A DNA stretch of 31,006 nt. Source: a virus. This document shows positions 1 through 6,519 of the stretch, in pieces. Numbering within the stretch: position 1 is the stretch's first letter; every line of letters starts with the position of its first letter. The notes under the pieces are model-generated. The model worked only from the letters and a program-made list of their open reading frames with translations. It ran no database searches and was not told the origin of the DNA. The DNA is taken from positions 1 to 31,006 of the IMG/VR virus record IMGVR_UViG_3300045926_000355, one strand, 5' to 3'. The position numbers and the translations under genes were made by a program.

Positions 1-996
1 GGTGGCACTCATGTCGGGGTTGCTGGTCTTGTAGGCGCGCCAGGTCGGCCAGTCGCTCTCCTCCAGGTGCCAGATGCCCCGCCGCTTGTGCGCGCGGCTG
101 GCGCGCTTGGTCTGCCCCTCGGCGTCGGTCCACTCGTAGGCCGGGAGCCAGTCCTCCTGCGCCAGCGGCGGGTTGCCCGGCCGCGCGTAGCCGTAGCACA
201 GCGAGCTGACCTGCCGCTTCATGTCCTCGGGGTTGTAGCGGTCCTTCTTCCGCGAGCCCTTGCTCAGGCCGACGATGTACAGCTCGGTGACTTCCGCCCC
301 GTACAGCTGCGGGGTGTCGAGCGTCCCGAGCCCCAGCTGCATGTCGGTTTCCCACTGCTCGGCCCACGCGTCTGAATCCCAGCCGGTGGTCTTGCACTCG
401 AAGTAGGCGAGCGCGCTGCCGCCGCGGCGCTGCGCCAGCAGGTCGGTCCTGAGCATCAGCGCCTTGCCCGTGCAGCCACGGCGCGCGTGTTCGGCGGCGT
501 CGTGCGGCGGCGCGCCGCAGGCGCAGTCGAGGAAGTGCAGCCGCTCCTGTTCGACCAGCACGATGCGGTAGGTGCTGAGCAGCCACGGCAGGAACTTGAG
601 ATACAGCACCCACAGCAGCCCGGCGATGAGCGAGCGCTGCTCGACGATCGTCTCTTCGGTGGTGTCGCTGCCGAGGATGCCGCGGAAGCCGCGCGCCTCC
701 ACCCGAGATACATATGCAATGCAGACGTCGTCGATGATGCCGCGGGTTTCCTCCAGCGTCGGCAAGCGGTCCTGCTGGAGGATGGTGGCGAAGGCCTCCA
801 GCCCCTGATGCACGCTCAGCCCGGTCGCCAGCGGCAGCGACTCGCGCTTCGCAGTGAGGCCGTAGCCGGTGGGGCCCGCGTGATACCCCAGGTAGCGCTG
901 ACGCGCGCAGCGGCTGGTGCCGGTCTTGAAGCGGGAGCGGTCGGTGTACCACAGGAGATCCGTGGCTGGTGTCGTCGTCGTCGTGGGTGTCGTCAT
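1..996 (-). CDS. PD-(D/E)XK nuclease, RecB/Cas4-like (partial, C-terminus outside window)
   Basis: Probable phage exonuclease of the PD-(D/E)XK fold, for recombination, replication or host DNA degradation. The open frame runs 332 codons from ATG at 996 off the window edge. Seen in the translation: an N-terminal SRCARQRYLGYH segment (about residues 28-39), like the 'CPRRY' entry motif of RecB-type nucleases; a conserved-type GLSVHQGLEAF with His63; Asp185 in RTDLLA; Glu200-x-Lys202 in FECKTTG; and Gln220. This H...D...ExK...Q order is the family's active-site order. Cysteines 158, 160 and 175 lie just before the active site and could bind metal. It starts 17 nt after the stop of the XRE gene and is likely co-transcribed. 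Family call fairly sure; exact role inferred. Confidence 0.7.
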   Translation of the reverse strand, partial: MTTPTTTTTPATDLLWYTDRSRFKTGTSRCARQRYLGYHAGPTGYGLTAKRESLPLATGLSVHQGLEAFATILQQDRLPTLEETRGIIDDVCIAYVSRVEARGFRGILGSDTTEETIVEQRSLIAGLLWVLYLKFLPWLLSTYRIVLVEQERLHFLDCACGAPPHDAAEHARRGCTGKALMLRTDLLAQRRGGSALAYFECKTTGWDSDAWAEQWETDMQLGLGTLDTPQLYGAEVTELYIVGLSKGSRKKDRYNPEDMKRQVSSLCYGYARPGNPPLAQEDWLPAYEWTDAEGQTKRASRAHKRRGIWHLEESDWPTWRAYKTSNPDMSAT

Positions 997-1012
997 CGTC
1001 GCCTCGTCGTCA

Positions 1013-1330
1013 TCACGCCTGTTGCATATGCATCTCCGCCGTCACGCCCTCAGCGGGCGGCGGCGCACGGCGACGACGGCGCTTCTTCGGCTTGAGCAGC
1101 GCCGCCAGCGGCACGCCGGTGATCGCGTGCAGCGTCAGCGCGAGCTTGGCGCTCGGCGTCCGCGTGCCGTTGGCGATCATCGAGATGTGCGATTGGTTGC
1201 AGCGGGCGCGCTTGGCGAGCTGGCGCTGGCTGACGCGTGGGGGACCGGCCAGATAGGCCCGGAGGGAGACGAACGGGCCGGGCCGCGAACTGCCGTATTC
1301 ATCGGAGGTGCGGCGGGGATGGTTCAACAC
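1013..1330 (-). CDS. XRE-family helix-turn-helix regulator
   Basis: Small DNA-binding regulator of 105 aa if started at GTG 1330. The HTH_3 domain covers about residues 23-79, with the recognition region QRQLAKRARCNQSHISMIAN, followed by a run of basic residues (KPKKRRRRR) and a short tail. The open frame extends upstream to a TTG at 1387, but that TTG is itself the first half of a TTGACA promoter box, and the -10 element at 1358-1363 lies inside that extension. A start downstream of it is therefore preferred; GTG 1330 is the first candidate, with a weak ribosome site. The gene is first in the operon with the nuclease and diverges from the second XRE gene. Likely Cro- or repressor-type; which one is not shown. 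Confidence 0.7.
   Translation of the reverse strand: MLNHPRRTSDEYGSSRPGPFVSLRAYLAGPPRVSQRQLAKRARCNQSHISMIANGTRTPSAKLALTLHAITGVPLAALLKPKKRRRRRAPPPAEGVTAEMHMQQA
1025..1034 (-). repeat. GATGCATATG dispersed element, copy 1
   Basis: On the minus strand this reads GATGCATATGCAA. It overlaps the last codons of the XRE gene, about 30 nt before the nuclease start codon. It shares 13 nt with copies 4 and 5. Confidence 0.75.
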
Positions 1331-1357
1331 GGCCGACACCGACGGGGGCGAGCGGCG

Positions 1358-1387
1358 ATTTAACGAAATGTGAAGAGCCGCTGTCAA
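1358..1387 (-). promoter_or_regulatory. Sigma70-like promoter for XRE/nuclease operon
   Basis: On the minus strand, TTGACA (1382-1387) is a perfect -35 box. It is followed after 18 nt by TTAAAT (1358-1363), matching the -10 consensus at four of six positions. Predicted transcription start is near 1350, which sets an upper limit for the XRE start codon. Confidence 0.55.
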
Positions 1388-1611
1388 GCACTTCGTGATT
1401 GCGGCCAGAAATCGCGTACTTCACGCGGAGCCATCGCTCGGCCGAGTCGCCTGCTCACAGACGGGCCCGGCAGATACGGCTCAGGTTTTGCTCAGGAAAT
1501 ACGGGGAATTCTACGAATAAACACGGAGAGGAGATTCCCCGAGGCCGTGGCGGCGCGTGGCGGCGACTTGCGGTGAGGCGCGAGCGGTGGCGACGCGGCG
1601 GCGTCTGCTAA

Positions 1612-1660
1612 AGTATCACAATCTGTCATCACAGTGCAGGTGATGACACTTAGTGATACT
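1612..1660. promoter_or_regulatory. Four-half-site symmetric operator-like dyad
   Basis: Two nested perfect 8-bp inverted repeats share one centre at 1636. The outer pair is AGTATCAC (1612-1619) with GTGATACT (1653-1660). The inner pair is GTCATCAC (1625-1632) with GTGATGAC (1640-1647). All four carry ATCAC/GTGAT, and each half pair is offset by 13 bp. This fits two HTH dimers binding cooperatively. ATGACA at 1643-1648, a five-of-six -35 match, lies inside it, so bound protein could block transcription toward the gene at 1716. It could also fold as a hairpin. Confidence 0.65.
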
Positions 1661-1715
1661 CTAACTCTTACTTAGTGCGGCGCGAACACTGGGCCGCGTA
1701 GCAGAAGGTCCCTTA

Positions 1716-2189
1716 ATGGCTAGTGCGTCCGTCCCTCCGACCCCCACCCTCACGTTGTCACAGGCCTTCAACCAGAAGATCAAGGAACTCCTCGAAGAGC
1801 ACGGCGTCTCCCAGGCCGAACTCTCCAAGCGGTTGGGGGTGAGTCAGCCCACAGTGAGCTATCTGCTGAAGCCCCACGGGCGGCGCACGCAACGGCCGCA
1901 CCCCTTCGACTTCTACCAACAGCTGGTGCAATCGTTTGGGCTCGAACTAAGTGACGTGCTGCGGGAGATCGAGGCGCGCGTGCGTGCGGCGCAGGGCCCA
2001 CGGCGCACGCGCATGGAGCCGCGACGGCGCGCCTCGGCGATCAGCCGCAGCGGCGCCCAGCCGTCCTTGCTGGTCTCCCACACGGCGCTGGATTCGGAGC
2101 TGCGGCAGCACCTGCAGCGGCAGCTGGAGTTGCTGCATGAACTGCATCTGCAACGCCAGCTGACCGCGCGCGGGCGCTCACGACGCTGA
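1716..2189 (+). CDS. XRE-family repressor-like protein with coiled-coil tail
   Basis: DNA-binding protein of 157 aa. The HTH_3 domain spans about residues 18-82, with a clear helix-turn-helix at QAELSKRLGVSQPTVSYLL. A basic linker follows (about 90-125), then a Leu/Gln-rich segment (LRQHLQRQLELLHELHLQRQ) likely to form a coiled coil for oligomerisation. There is no LexA/CI-type peptidase domain, so any induction would not be by self-cleavage. ATG 1716 has AGAAGG 8 nt upstream. The 49-bp dyad lies 56-104 nt upstream, so autoregulation is likely. The last 12 nt overlap the end of the convergent gene at 2178. Repressor role is inference. Confidence 0.75.
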   Translation: MASASVPPTPTLTLSQAFNQKIKELLEEHGVSQAELSKRLGVSQPTVSYLLKPHGRRTQRPHPFDFYQQLVQSFGLELSDVLREIEARVRAAQGPRRTRMEPRRRASAISRSGAQPSLLVSHTALDSELRQHLQRQLELLHELHLQRQLTARGRSRR

Positions 2190-2873
2190 GGAGGAGGAGG
2201 GCGCAGGCGGGGCCGGAGGCATCGCGACGAACGCGTAGGCGCGGTGGCCGTTCTTCTTCGCCTTCCGCAAGTAGCCCTGCGTGACGTAGTTGTACATCCC
2301 CGTGAGGGATGCCACGCCCGCCGCGCGAGCCAGCGGCACCAGCTCCTTGATCGTGACAGGCCCCTTGGCATCGCGCACCAGGCCGACGATGATGGCGGTC
2401 TTGTGTCCGTCGGCGCTCGCGCGCGGGTGGGTGTGCGGCGGCTTGCTCGGGGGCTTTTTCTTGGTGTGCGGCTTCATTTGGTACTGCGTGTAGTGCCGCT
2501 CGCCCCGTCGCGCTAACTCGCCGCGGGCCGCGAGCCGCTGCACCAGCTTCTGCGCGCGGCTGTAGGGCATCACCTCCCCCTGCCGCTGCAACTCCTCCCA
2601 GAGTGGGCGACTGCCGACCCACGTCGCCTGCCGTGCGAGGTAGGCGCGGATGATCCCGTGGTGGCGCTCCATGTCCTCGGCGGTCGCGCGCTCCTGCGTG
2701 GCAGGGCGCTGACGCTCGCGGAGCGCGACGGCAGCGGTGAGCATGCCGTTGATCTTCGGTGCCTTGGTCGTGGTCGCGTGGCCGGTTAGTTCCGCAATCG
2801 CGAGGCGAAGCGCGGCGGCCTTCTGCTCATGAGCCTGAGCGAGCGCTTCGAGTTTCTCCGTCGTCGTCGTCAT
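2178..2873 (-). CDS. Tandem winged-helix-like DNA-binding protein, unknown role
   Basis: 231 aa. The N-terminal 30 residues form a likely helix (EKLEALAQAHEQKAAALRLA). Two segments have the helix-helix-helix-wing look of winged helices: about 73-131 (GIIRAYLARQ to RHYTQYQ) and about 158-216 (KTAIIVGLVRDAKGPVT to RAYAF). They are joined by a Lys/Pro-rich linker at 133-150. The Ser/Pro/Ala tail is probably disordered. It is last in the three-gene operon read from the promoter at 3737-3764, 5 nt after its neighbour, with AAGGAG ahead of the ATG. I do not recognise a named family. A regulator or replication accessory is possible. Confidence 0.6.
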   Translation of the reverse strand: MTTTTEKLEALAQAHEQKAAALRLAIAELTGHATTTKAPKINGMLTAAVALRERQRPATQERATAEDMERHHGIIRAYLARQATWVGSRPLWEELQRQGEVMPYSRAQKLVQRLAARGELARRGERHYTQYQMKPHTKKKPPSKPPHTHPRASADGHKTAIIVGLVRDAKGPVTIKELVPLARAAGVASLTGMYNYVTQGYLRKAKKNGHRAYAFVAMPPAPPAPSSSSAS

Positions 2874-2878
2874 CGTCG

Positions 2879-3382
2879 CTACTCCTTCCAGCCTTGCTGG
2901 TCACGCTTGGTGAAACGCTCGACGCGAATCTTGTGCGCCTGATCGCGGCGCTGGGCCTTCCGCCGCTTCGTGGCCTTCCGCTCCTGCGCCTGCTGCACCT
3001 GGTCGCGATGCTTCAGGGTCTCGAAGGTCACTACCTTGTCGCCGTTCCTGTGCTTCTGCACGTAGCTGGCGAGCGGGTAGCTCCCGCCGATGCCCTTGGC
3101 CTCGAAGGCGGCGCCGAGGACGGCGAGGCTGACGACGCCCATGCGGGGCACCGCCAGCGCCGCAGGCGGGAGCTTGTCGTAGACCCACTGGAGGTTGGGG
3201 ACCTTCAGCGCGTCGTGCAGGATGTGGGTGAGCAGGCGAGCGGCGTGGAAGTTGTAGCACTCCACGGCCGCGAGCTGGCTGCGTGTGAGGCGGTCGGTCC
3301 CGACTTGCAGCACCGGGGAGGCGGCGCTCTCTTGCAGGTGTTTGACCGCCGTCGATCCGAGGATCGAGGCTTCGAGGTTCAT
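2879..3382 (-). CDS. Hypothetical protein with basic C-terminal helix
   Basis: 167 aa, not recognised. The N-terminal two thirds looks globular and largely helical (LTRSQLAAVECYNFHAARLL, then MGVVSLAVLGAAFEAKGI). The last 50 residues are a highly charged helix rich in Lys, Arg and Gln (VQQAQERKATKRRKAQRRDQ) that may bind nucleic acid. The ATG overlaps the stop of the upstream gene (ATGA), so the two are translationally coupled. The position beside the replication helicase suggests DNA metabolism, but nothing in the sequence proves it. Confidence 0.6.
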   Translation of the reverse strand: MNLEASILGSTAVKHLQESAASPVLQVGTDRLTRSQLAAVECYNFHAARLLTHILHDALKVPNLQWVYDKLPPAALAVPRMGVVSLAVLGAAFEAKGIGGSYPLASYVQKHRNGDKVVTFETLKHRDQVQQAQERKATKRRKAQRRDQAHKIRVERFTKRDQQGWKE

Positions 3383-3684
3383 GCGGTGCGCTCCTTTCGC
3401 GGCGCCAGCTCGCGCAAGCTGGCCGCGACGGCATCGGGACCCGCCGCGTTCAGCGTGACGAAGAACACGCGCAGCGCCTCAGCGAAGGCATTGGCCTCCG
3501 CCATGTCAGCGACCTCCAGCGTCCACGACACGTCGCGCCATGCCTTGTACTGGTGGCGGGTGCCGGTGGTGCGGAGGATCATGGGTTGCACCCGCAGGCG
3601 CAACGGTTTCCCCGGCCGTTCCTCAATCGCCTCCAGCAGGGAGCGATTCTGATCGGCGAGGTCGCGGGCATACTCGGTCTGCAT
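3379..3684 (-). CDS. Hypothetical protein, first gene of minus-strand operon
   Basis: 101 aa, not recognised. Predicted alpha/beta protein without Cys motifs. The open frame extends four codons further to TTG 3696, but that stretch is the Shine-Dalgarno itself (GAGGAGG), so ATG 3684 is chosen. It is the first gene behind the promoter at 3737-3764 and overlaps the next gene by 4 nt. Confidence 0.6.
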   Translation of the reverse strand: MQTEYARDLADQNRSLLEAIEERPGKPLRLRVQPMILRTTGTRHQYKAWRDVSWTLEVADMAEANAFAEALRVFFVTLNAAGPDAVAASLRELAPRKERTA

Positions 3685-3736
3685 AGGCCTCCTCAACTGT
3701 CCCGGTTGTGGTTAGGGCTCGCGCCCCCCGCGAGAC

Positions 3737-3764
3737 AATACAAGCATAGATCGAAAGCTGTCAA
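3737..3764 (-). promoter_or_regulatory. Sigma70-like promoter for the 3684-2178 operon
   Basis: On the minus strand, a perfect -35 TTGACA (3759-3764), a 16-nt spacer, then TGTATT (3737-3742), four of six against the -10 consensus. It lies about 50 nt before the ATG at 3684. Confidence 0.6.
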
Positions 3765-3793
3765 CTCTAACAACTGTCGCGCAGGTCGTTGGG

Positions 3794-3805
3794 CTACGTA
3801 CGTAG
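3794..3805. promoter_or_regulatory. Palindrome CTACGTACGTAG between divergent promoters
   Basis: A perfect 12-bp palindrome. It lies 30 nt from the minus promoter -35 box and 26 nt from the plus promoter -35 box, a fitting place for an operator controlling both. Its GTACGTA core recurs in tandem at 5810-5827. Confidence 0.45.
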
Positions 3806-3830
3806 GTCGGGCCCTAGATGCGGGGGAACC

Positions 3831-3860
3831 TTGATTAGGGCGTGGGAGGTGGGGTAGAAC
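3831..3860 (+). promoter_or_regulatory. Possible promoter for helicase gene
   Basis: TTGATT (3831-3836), 18 nt, TAGAAC (3855-3860), each four of six matches. Predicted start near 3867 gives a leader of about 97 nt that holds the hairpin at 3896-3917. Weaker than the minus promoter. Confidence 0.35.
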
Positions 3861-3895
3861 GGCGCCTTCGATTTTACGCGGTGTTTGCTTCGGGA

Positions 3896-3917
3896 GACGG
3901 GCCCGGCTAGGCCCGTC
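3896..3917 (+). promoter_or_regulatory. Strong GC hairpin in helicase leader
   Basis: GACGGGCC pairs perfectly with GGCCCGTC around a 6-nt loop. With a one-base bulge the stem extends to 3894-3920. It has no following T-run, so it is not a classical terminator. It could stabilise the leader or attenuate. Confidence 0.45.
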
Positions 3918-3963
3918 CCCACAGCCCCATCAACCCAGACGGACGGACGGCAAGGAGGTCCAA

Positions 3964-4953
3964 ATGTCTGCCACAGACGATCCCAGAAGTCAAGAGAGTC
4001 CTGTGATCCTCCCGTTCCCCTCGCGCGTCGCGCTGACCGATCCCCTCCCCGACATCATCCCCGCTGGCGGCATCTCGCTGCTGGCAGGCGCGCCCGGCGT
4101 GGGCAAGACGGCGCTGCTCGCCAGCCTGGCGCGCGACCTGAAGCGCGGGCGTCCGGTCTTCGGGCACCAGCCCTCGCCGATCCCTGAGGTCGGTATCGTC
4201 ATCGCCGATCGCGGCTGGGATCGGGGCGCCGAGTTCTGGTTCTCCCGCGTCGGCTACGCCGAGATCCCGCACTATGCAATGGCGGACGACACGCTGTTCG
4301 ACCCCCGCAGCCTGCGGCGGAAGTTCGAGCGCACCCAGCGCCTGTTCGAGTTCATCGACCGGCTGAAGCTGCCGCCGGGCAGCGTGGTGATCGTCGATCC
4401 CCTGTCGCTGTTTTTGGGCGGCAACTTGATGGATTACGACGGCTGTGCCGTGGCGTGCCACGAGATCCGGGCCCTGCTCCGCCAGCGGGGACTGACGATG
4501 CTGGCCTCGGCCCACTCCGCCAAGCTGAAGGCCGACAAGAAGGACCGCTACCTGCGCCCGCAGGACCAGATCCTCGGCACGACCGCCCTGATCGGGTTCT
4601 GTGACACCTCGGCGTACCTCGCCAGCCCGGAAGAGATCGGCAAAACCTTCTATATGTTTCTCTGGCAACCGCACGCGGTCCCGCTAGAGACGTTCCAGCT
4701 GGAACGGGACGACCAGGGCCTGTTCGTGCCCTACGGCGGGACCGACTTCGGTACGGTCCGGCGTGTGCTGGACCTGTTCCCGGCTGACGGGAGCCTCGTC
4801 AAGCTGGAGACGCTGCGCCAGCTGGCGGAGGCCATCCCGCTGTCGCTGACGACCATCAAGCGGGCACTCGACAAGCTGATCGAGGAGGGCAAGATCACCC
4901 GCGCGCGGTTCGGCGCGTATCGGCGCCTGCTCTCCCCCTTCGACGCGACCTGA
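3964..4953 (+). CDS. RepA/RecA-like replicative helicase or initiator ATPase (AAA_25 type)
   Basis: P-loop ATPase of 329 aa, similar in layout to the RSF1010 RepA hexameric helicase family, expected to unwind DNA at the phage origin. Walker A GAPGVGKT is at residues 42-49. Walker B hydrophobic strand plus Asp (SVVIVDPLS) is at about 140-148. A later LASAHSAK segment resembles the sensor/Q-motif strand, and DQILGTTALIGFCD follows as in RepA-like ATPases. The last 70 residues read as a winged helix (LTTIKRALDKLIEEGKITR). ATG 3964 has AAGGAGGT at ideal spacing. It is a lone plus-strand gene between two minus-strand blocks, followed by the AT-rich/inverted-repeat region. A loader-type ATPase is the alternative. 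Confidence 0.8.
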   Translation: MSATDDPRSQESPVILPFPSRVALTDPLPDIIPAGGISLLAGAPGVGKTALLASLARDLKRGRPVFGHQPSPIPEVGIVIADRGWDRGAEFWFSRVGYAEIPHYAMADDTLFDPRSLRRKFERTQRLFEFIDRLKLPPGSVVIVDPLSLFLGGNLMDYDGCAVACHEIRALLRQRGLTMLASAHSAKLKADKKDRYLRPQDQILGTTALIGFCDTSAYLASPEEIGKTFYMFLWQPHAVPLETFQLERDDQGLFVPYGGTDFGTVRRVLDLFPADGSLVKLETLRQLAEAIPLSLTTIKRALDKLIEEGKITRARFGAYRRLLSPFDAT

Positions 4954-4969
4954 CTTTCGCCCTCTGCCG

Positions 4970-5000
4970 GATCGCCGACTCAGGCGAAGAGACGGCGATC
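4970..5000 (+). terminator. Possible hairpin after helicase gene
   Basis: GATCGCC (4970-4976) pairs with GGCGATC (4994-5000) across 17 nt. An overlapping alternative is TTCGCC with GGCGAA. No T-run follows, so intrinsic termination is doubtful. Confidence 0.3.
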
Positions 5001-5022
5001 TCGGCCCAGACCCCCCCTGTGT

Positions 5023-5136
5023 GGGCCACTCGGGGTTAAGTCCTTCTGTATATAGAAAATATAAATAGCTCACGTTTTCCTGCTGAGTGGGCTTTTGCGG
5101 GTAATTGTGACAAGTGGCTCACCAAAAGCCCACTCA
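5023..5136. other. AT-rich patch plus 14-bp inverted repeat: candidate replication origin
   Basis: Behind the helicase gene, a 22-nt AT-rich stretch (5047-5068, TATATAGAAAATATAAAT) stands out in GC-rich DNA. It is followed by a perfect 14-bp inverted repeat, TGAGTGGGCTTTTG (5084-5097) and CAAAAGCCCACTCA (5123-5136), 25 nt apart. Related short words, GGGCCACTC at 5023-5031 and GTGGCTCACC in the loop, look iteron-like. The arm order places T-runs inside the stem, which is wrong for an intrinsic terminator. Initiator gene plus AT-rich DNA plus repeats is a common origin layout; function is inference. Confidence 0.45.
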
Positions 5137-5198
5137 ACTATGGGCCGACCTATCTTGTACATAACTCTGGTCTTCGGGGTAAGAAGTCCATGTGTAGG

Positions 5199-5217
5199 GG
5201 GGTCCTCCGGGGACCCC
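5199..5217 (-). terminator. GC hairpin after the minus-strand operon
   Basis: GGGGTCC pairs with GGACCCC around a 5-nt loop, 11 nt beyond the stop of the gene ending at 5228. It probably ends or protects the transcript. No T-run. Confidence 0.4.
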
Positions 5218-5227
5218 GCCGCCTCAG

Positions 5228-5758
5228 CTATTCGGCGGCGTCATTCGTGCGGGCTGCGGGCGGGGCTTTCGCCTCTTGCCAGCCGTGGATCGGACAGGTG
5301 CGGGAGGTGCCCCGGTCGGGGCAGCTGCACTCGGCGGTGATCGACACGTTCACCTCGTGCTGCTTGGAGTGCGGCTCAATCGCCCACCAGCCCCGGCCCT
5401 GCGCGCGAATCTCCTGCCGCTGTCGGGCGTTGGGCAGACAGTCGGGGGGCGCCGTGGTGATCCAGGCGCCCTTCTTCACCGGGTACAGCAGCAGCCCGGC
5501 GTGGAAGCTCATATCGCAGAACGGGCAGTGCAGTCGCTGGCTGTACGGGTTCCAGACCAGATCACGCACGCTCGCATTCCTGGGCGTGCTCCGGGCTGCG
5601 GCCCGGCGGTTGCCCAGATTGGCGAGACGAGCCGGGCCGCGCCCGTCGGTGGCGGTCGGCGTGATCACATGGCCGCAGTTGGGACACTCGGCCTCGAAGC
5701 GGTCGAGGCGGGCGTAGAAGCGGGTCGCACCGGGTGGCATCGCAGGGACGTGGGGCAT
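5228..5758 (-). CDS. Zinc-ribbon protein, unknown function
   Basis: 176 aa. Two CxxC knuckles, CPNC (25-28) and CPFC (78-81), are likely to bind one zinc. A second Cys/His group follows near the C-terminus (CSCP...CPIH). ATG 5758 has GGGAGGT just upstream; an in-frame TTG at 5770 lies inside that ribosome site and is rejected. It is the last gene of the long minus-strand operon, but a 58-nt gap carrying tandem GTACGTACG repeats before it suggests its own control. Such ribbons often serve in nucleic-acid or protein binding; substrate unknown. Confidence 0.6.
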   Translation of the reverse strand: MPHVPAMPPGATRFYARLDRFEAECPNCGHVITPTATDGRGPARLANLGNRRAAARSTPRNASVRDLVWNPYSQRLHCPFCDMSFHAGLLLYPVKKGAWITTAPPDCLPNARQRQEIRAQGRGWWAIEPHSKQHEVNVSITAECSCPDRGTSRTCPIHGWQEAKAPPAARTNDAAE

Positions 5759-5800
5759 ACAACCTCCCAAGCTGACAACTTGCGTGCAGCTCGCCGCAGT

Positions 5801-5827
5801 GTACGGGAGGTACGTACGGTACGTACG
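5801..5827. promoter_or_regulatory. Tandem 9-mer repeat GTACGTACG
   Basis: GTACGTACG occurs twice head to tail (5810-5818, 5819-5827), preceded by a degenerate third unit GTACGGGAG (5801-5809). It lies 43-69 nt before the ATG at 5758 and has no TTGACA-type box nearby. A protein-binding array is plausible. Confidence 0.45.
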
Positions 5828-5828
5828 A

Positions 5829-6113
5829 TCACCCGCGGGTGGGACGGCTCGCCGCTCGCCGCTGCAGCTCCTCGCTGAGGGTGTGATGGAGCGCCCGCAG
5901 CTCCTGGTCGCTGAGCGCGGCAGGCAGAGACGCGAGCAGCTCGGCGCGGGTCGGCCAGTGCGGGAGATCGAGGACGAGGTCGGCGAGGAAGAGGCCGCGC
6001 TTGCCCCGGCGGCGAGCCTCGTGCACGACCTCGAACGCCATGCCGAGATCGGTGGCGCCCTTGTACAGCTCCACGGCGGGGCGCTTCCCGCGCAGGTGGT
6101 AGACGCCGATCAC
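5829..6113 (-). CDS. Hypothetical protein
   Basis: 94 aa, not recognised. Helical, basic, no Cys. A possible helix-rich tail (ALSDQELRALHHTLSEELQR). GTG start overlaps the stop of the upstream gene (GTGA), so translation is coupled to the DUF3846-like gene. Confidence 0.55.
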   Translation of the reverse strand: MIGVYHLRGKRPAVELYKGATDLGMAFEVVHEARRRGKRGLFLADLVLDLPHWPTRAELLASLPAALSDQELRALHHTLSEELQRRAASRPTRG

Positions 6114-6508
6114 TCGGCGTCCGCAGGCACGTCGGGGTCGTCGGCCGGGAAGCGCACGAGGACGACGTCACCGACGATCTGGTGCGTCACGCCGGGCACG
6201 CACACTGAGTGATAGAGCGTAGTGGCTTCGGCGTTGACCGGCTTCTTGGCGCGGGTGGGGCGGCGTTCGAGGACGAAGGACGGCTGCGAGCCATCCACCG
6301 CCAGCGTGAAGCCGGAGGGGTCGTGCTCGACCAGCTCCACGTCGTAGCCGTCCTCGTCGATGATCATGGTGCGCCCGTCGCGCAGGGTGACGAACTCCAG
6401 GGTGCGGGCGCCGATGAGATCCTGCAGCGTCGGCCACAGGTGGGCGCTGTCGGCGGGGACGTCGTGCGTCTCACGCAGCCCGCTGGTGCGGATCACTTCC
6501 ACAAGCAT
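6110..6508 (-). CDS. DUF3846-like protein
   Basis: 132 aa from ATG 6508. The segment LWPTLQDLIGARTLEFVTLRDGRTMIIDEDGYDVE (quoted here in parts: LQDLIGARTLEF, RTMIIDEDGY) and the later HQIVGDVVLVRF match the usual layout of DUF3846 proteins: 'LQ..VGG.I', an Asp-Glu-x-Gly turn, then 'I.GDvvl'. That family is common in phage and plasmid accessory regions and has no known function. Two ATGs lie six bases apart; the second is better spaced from GGAG and is chosen. The ATGCATATG start region is a copy of the dispersed element. Confidence 0.55.
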   Translation of the reverse strand: MLVEVIRTSGLRETHDVPADSAHLWPTLQDLIGARTLEFVTLRDGRTMIIDEDGYDVELVEHDPSGFTLAVDGSQPSFVLERRPTRAKKPVNAEATTLYHSVCVPGVTHQIVGDVVLVRFPADDPDVPADAE

Positions 6509-6515
6509 ATGCATC
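6506..6515 (-). repeat. GATGCATATG dispersed element, copy 2
   Basis: Minus strand GATGCATATGCTT, coincident with the start codon of the gene at 6508. It shares 13 nt with copy 6 at 22576. Confidence 0.75.
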
Positions 6516-6519
6516 TCTC

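Larger units (their letters stand above)
1331..1715. other. Divergent control region between two XRE regulator genes
   Basis: A 385-nt non-coding stretch. It holds a minus-strand sigma70-type promoter near 1358-1387 and a 49-bp symmetric dyad at 1612-1660 near the plus-strand regulator. No convincing gene lies here. The layout, two HTH genes reading away from a shared region with operators, resembles the genetic switch of temperate phages. No integrase is present in the window, so lysogeny is not proved. Confidence 0.6.

Noticed and set aside
4970-5217. Classical intrinsic terminators
   Set aside because: GC hairpins exist after several genes, but none has the following T-run, so they are listed only as low-confidence terminators.
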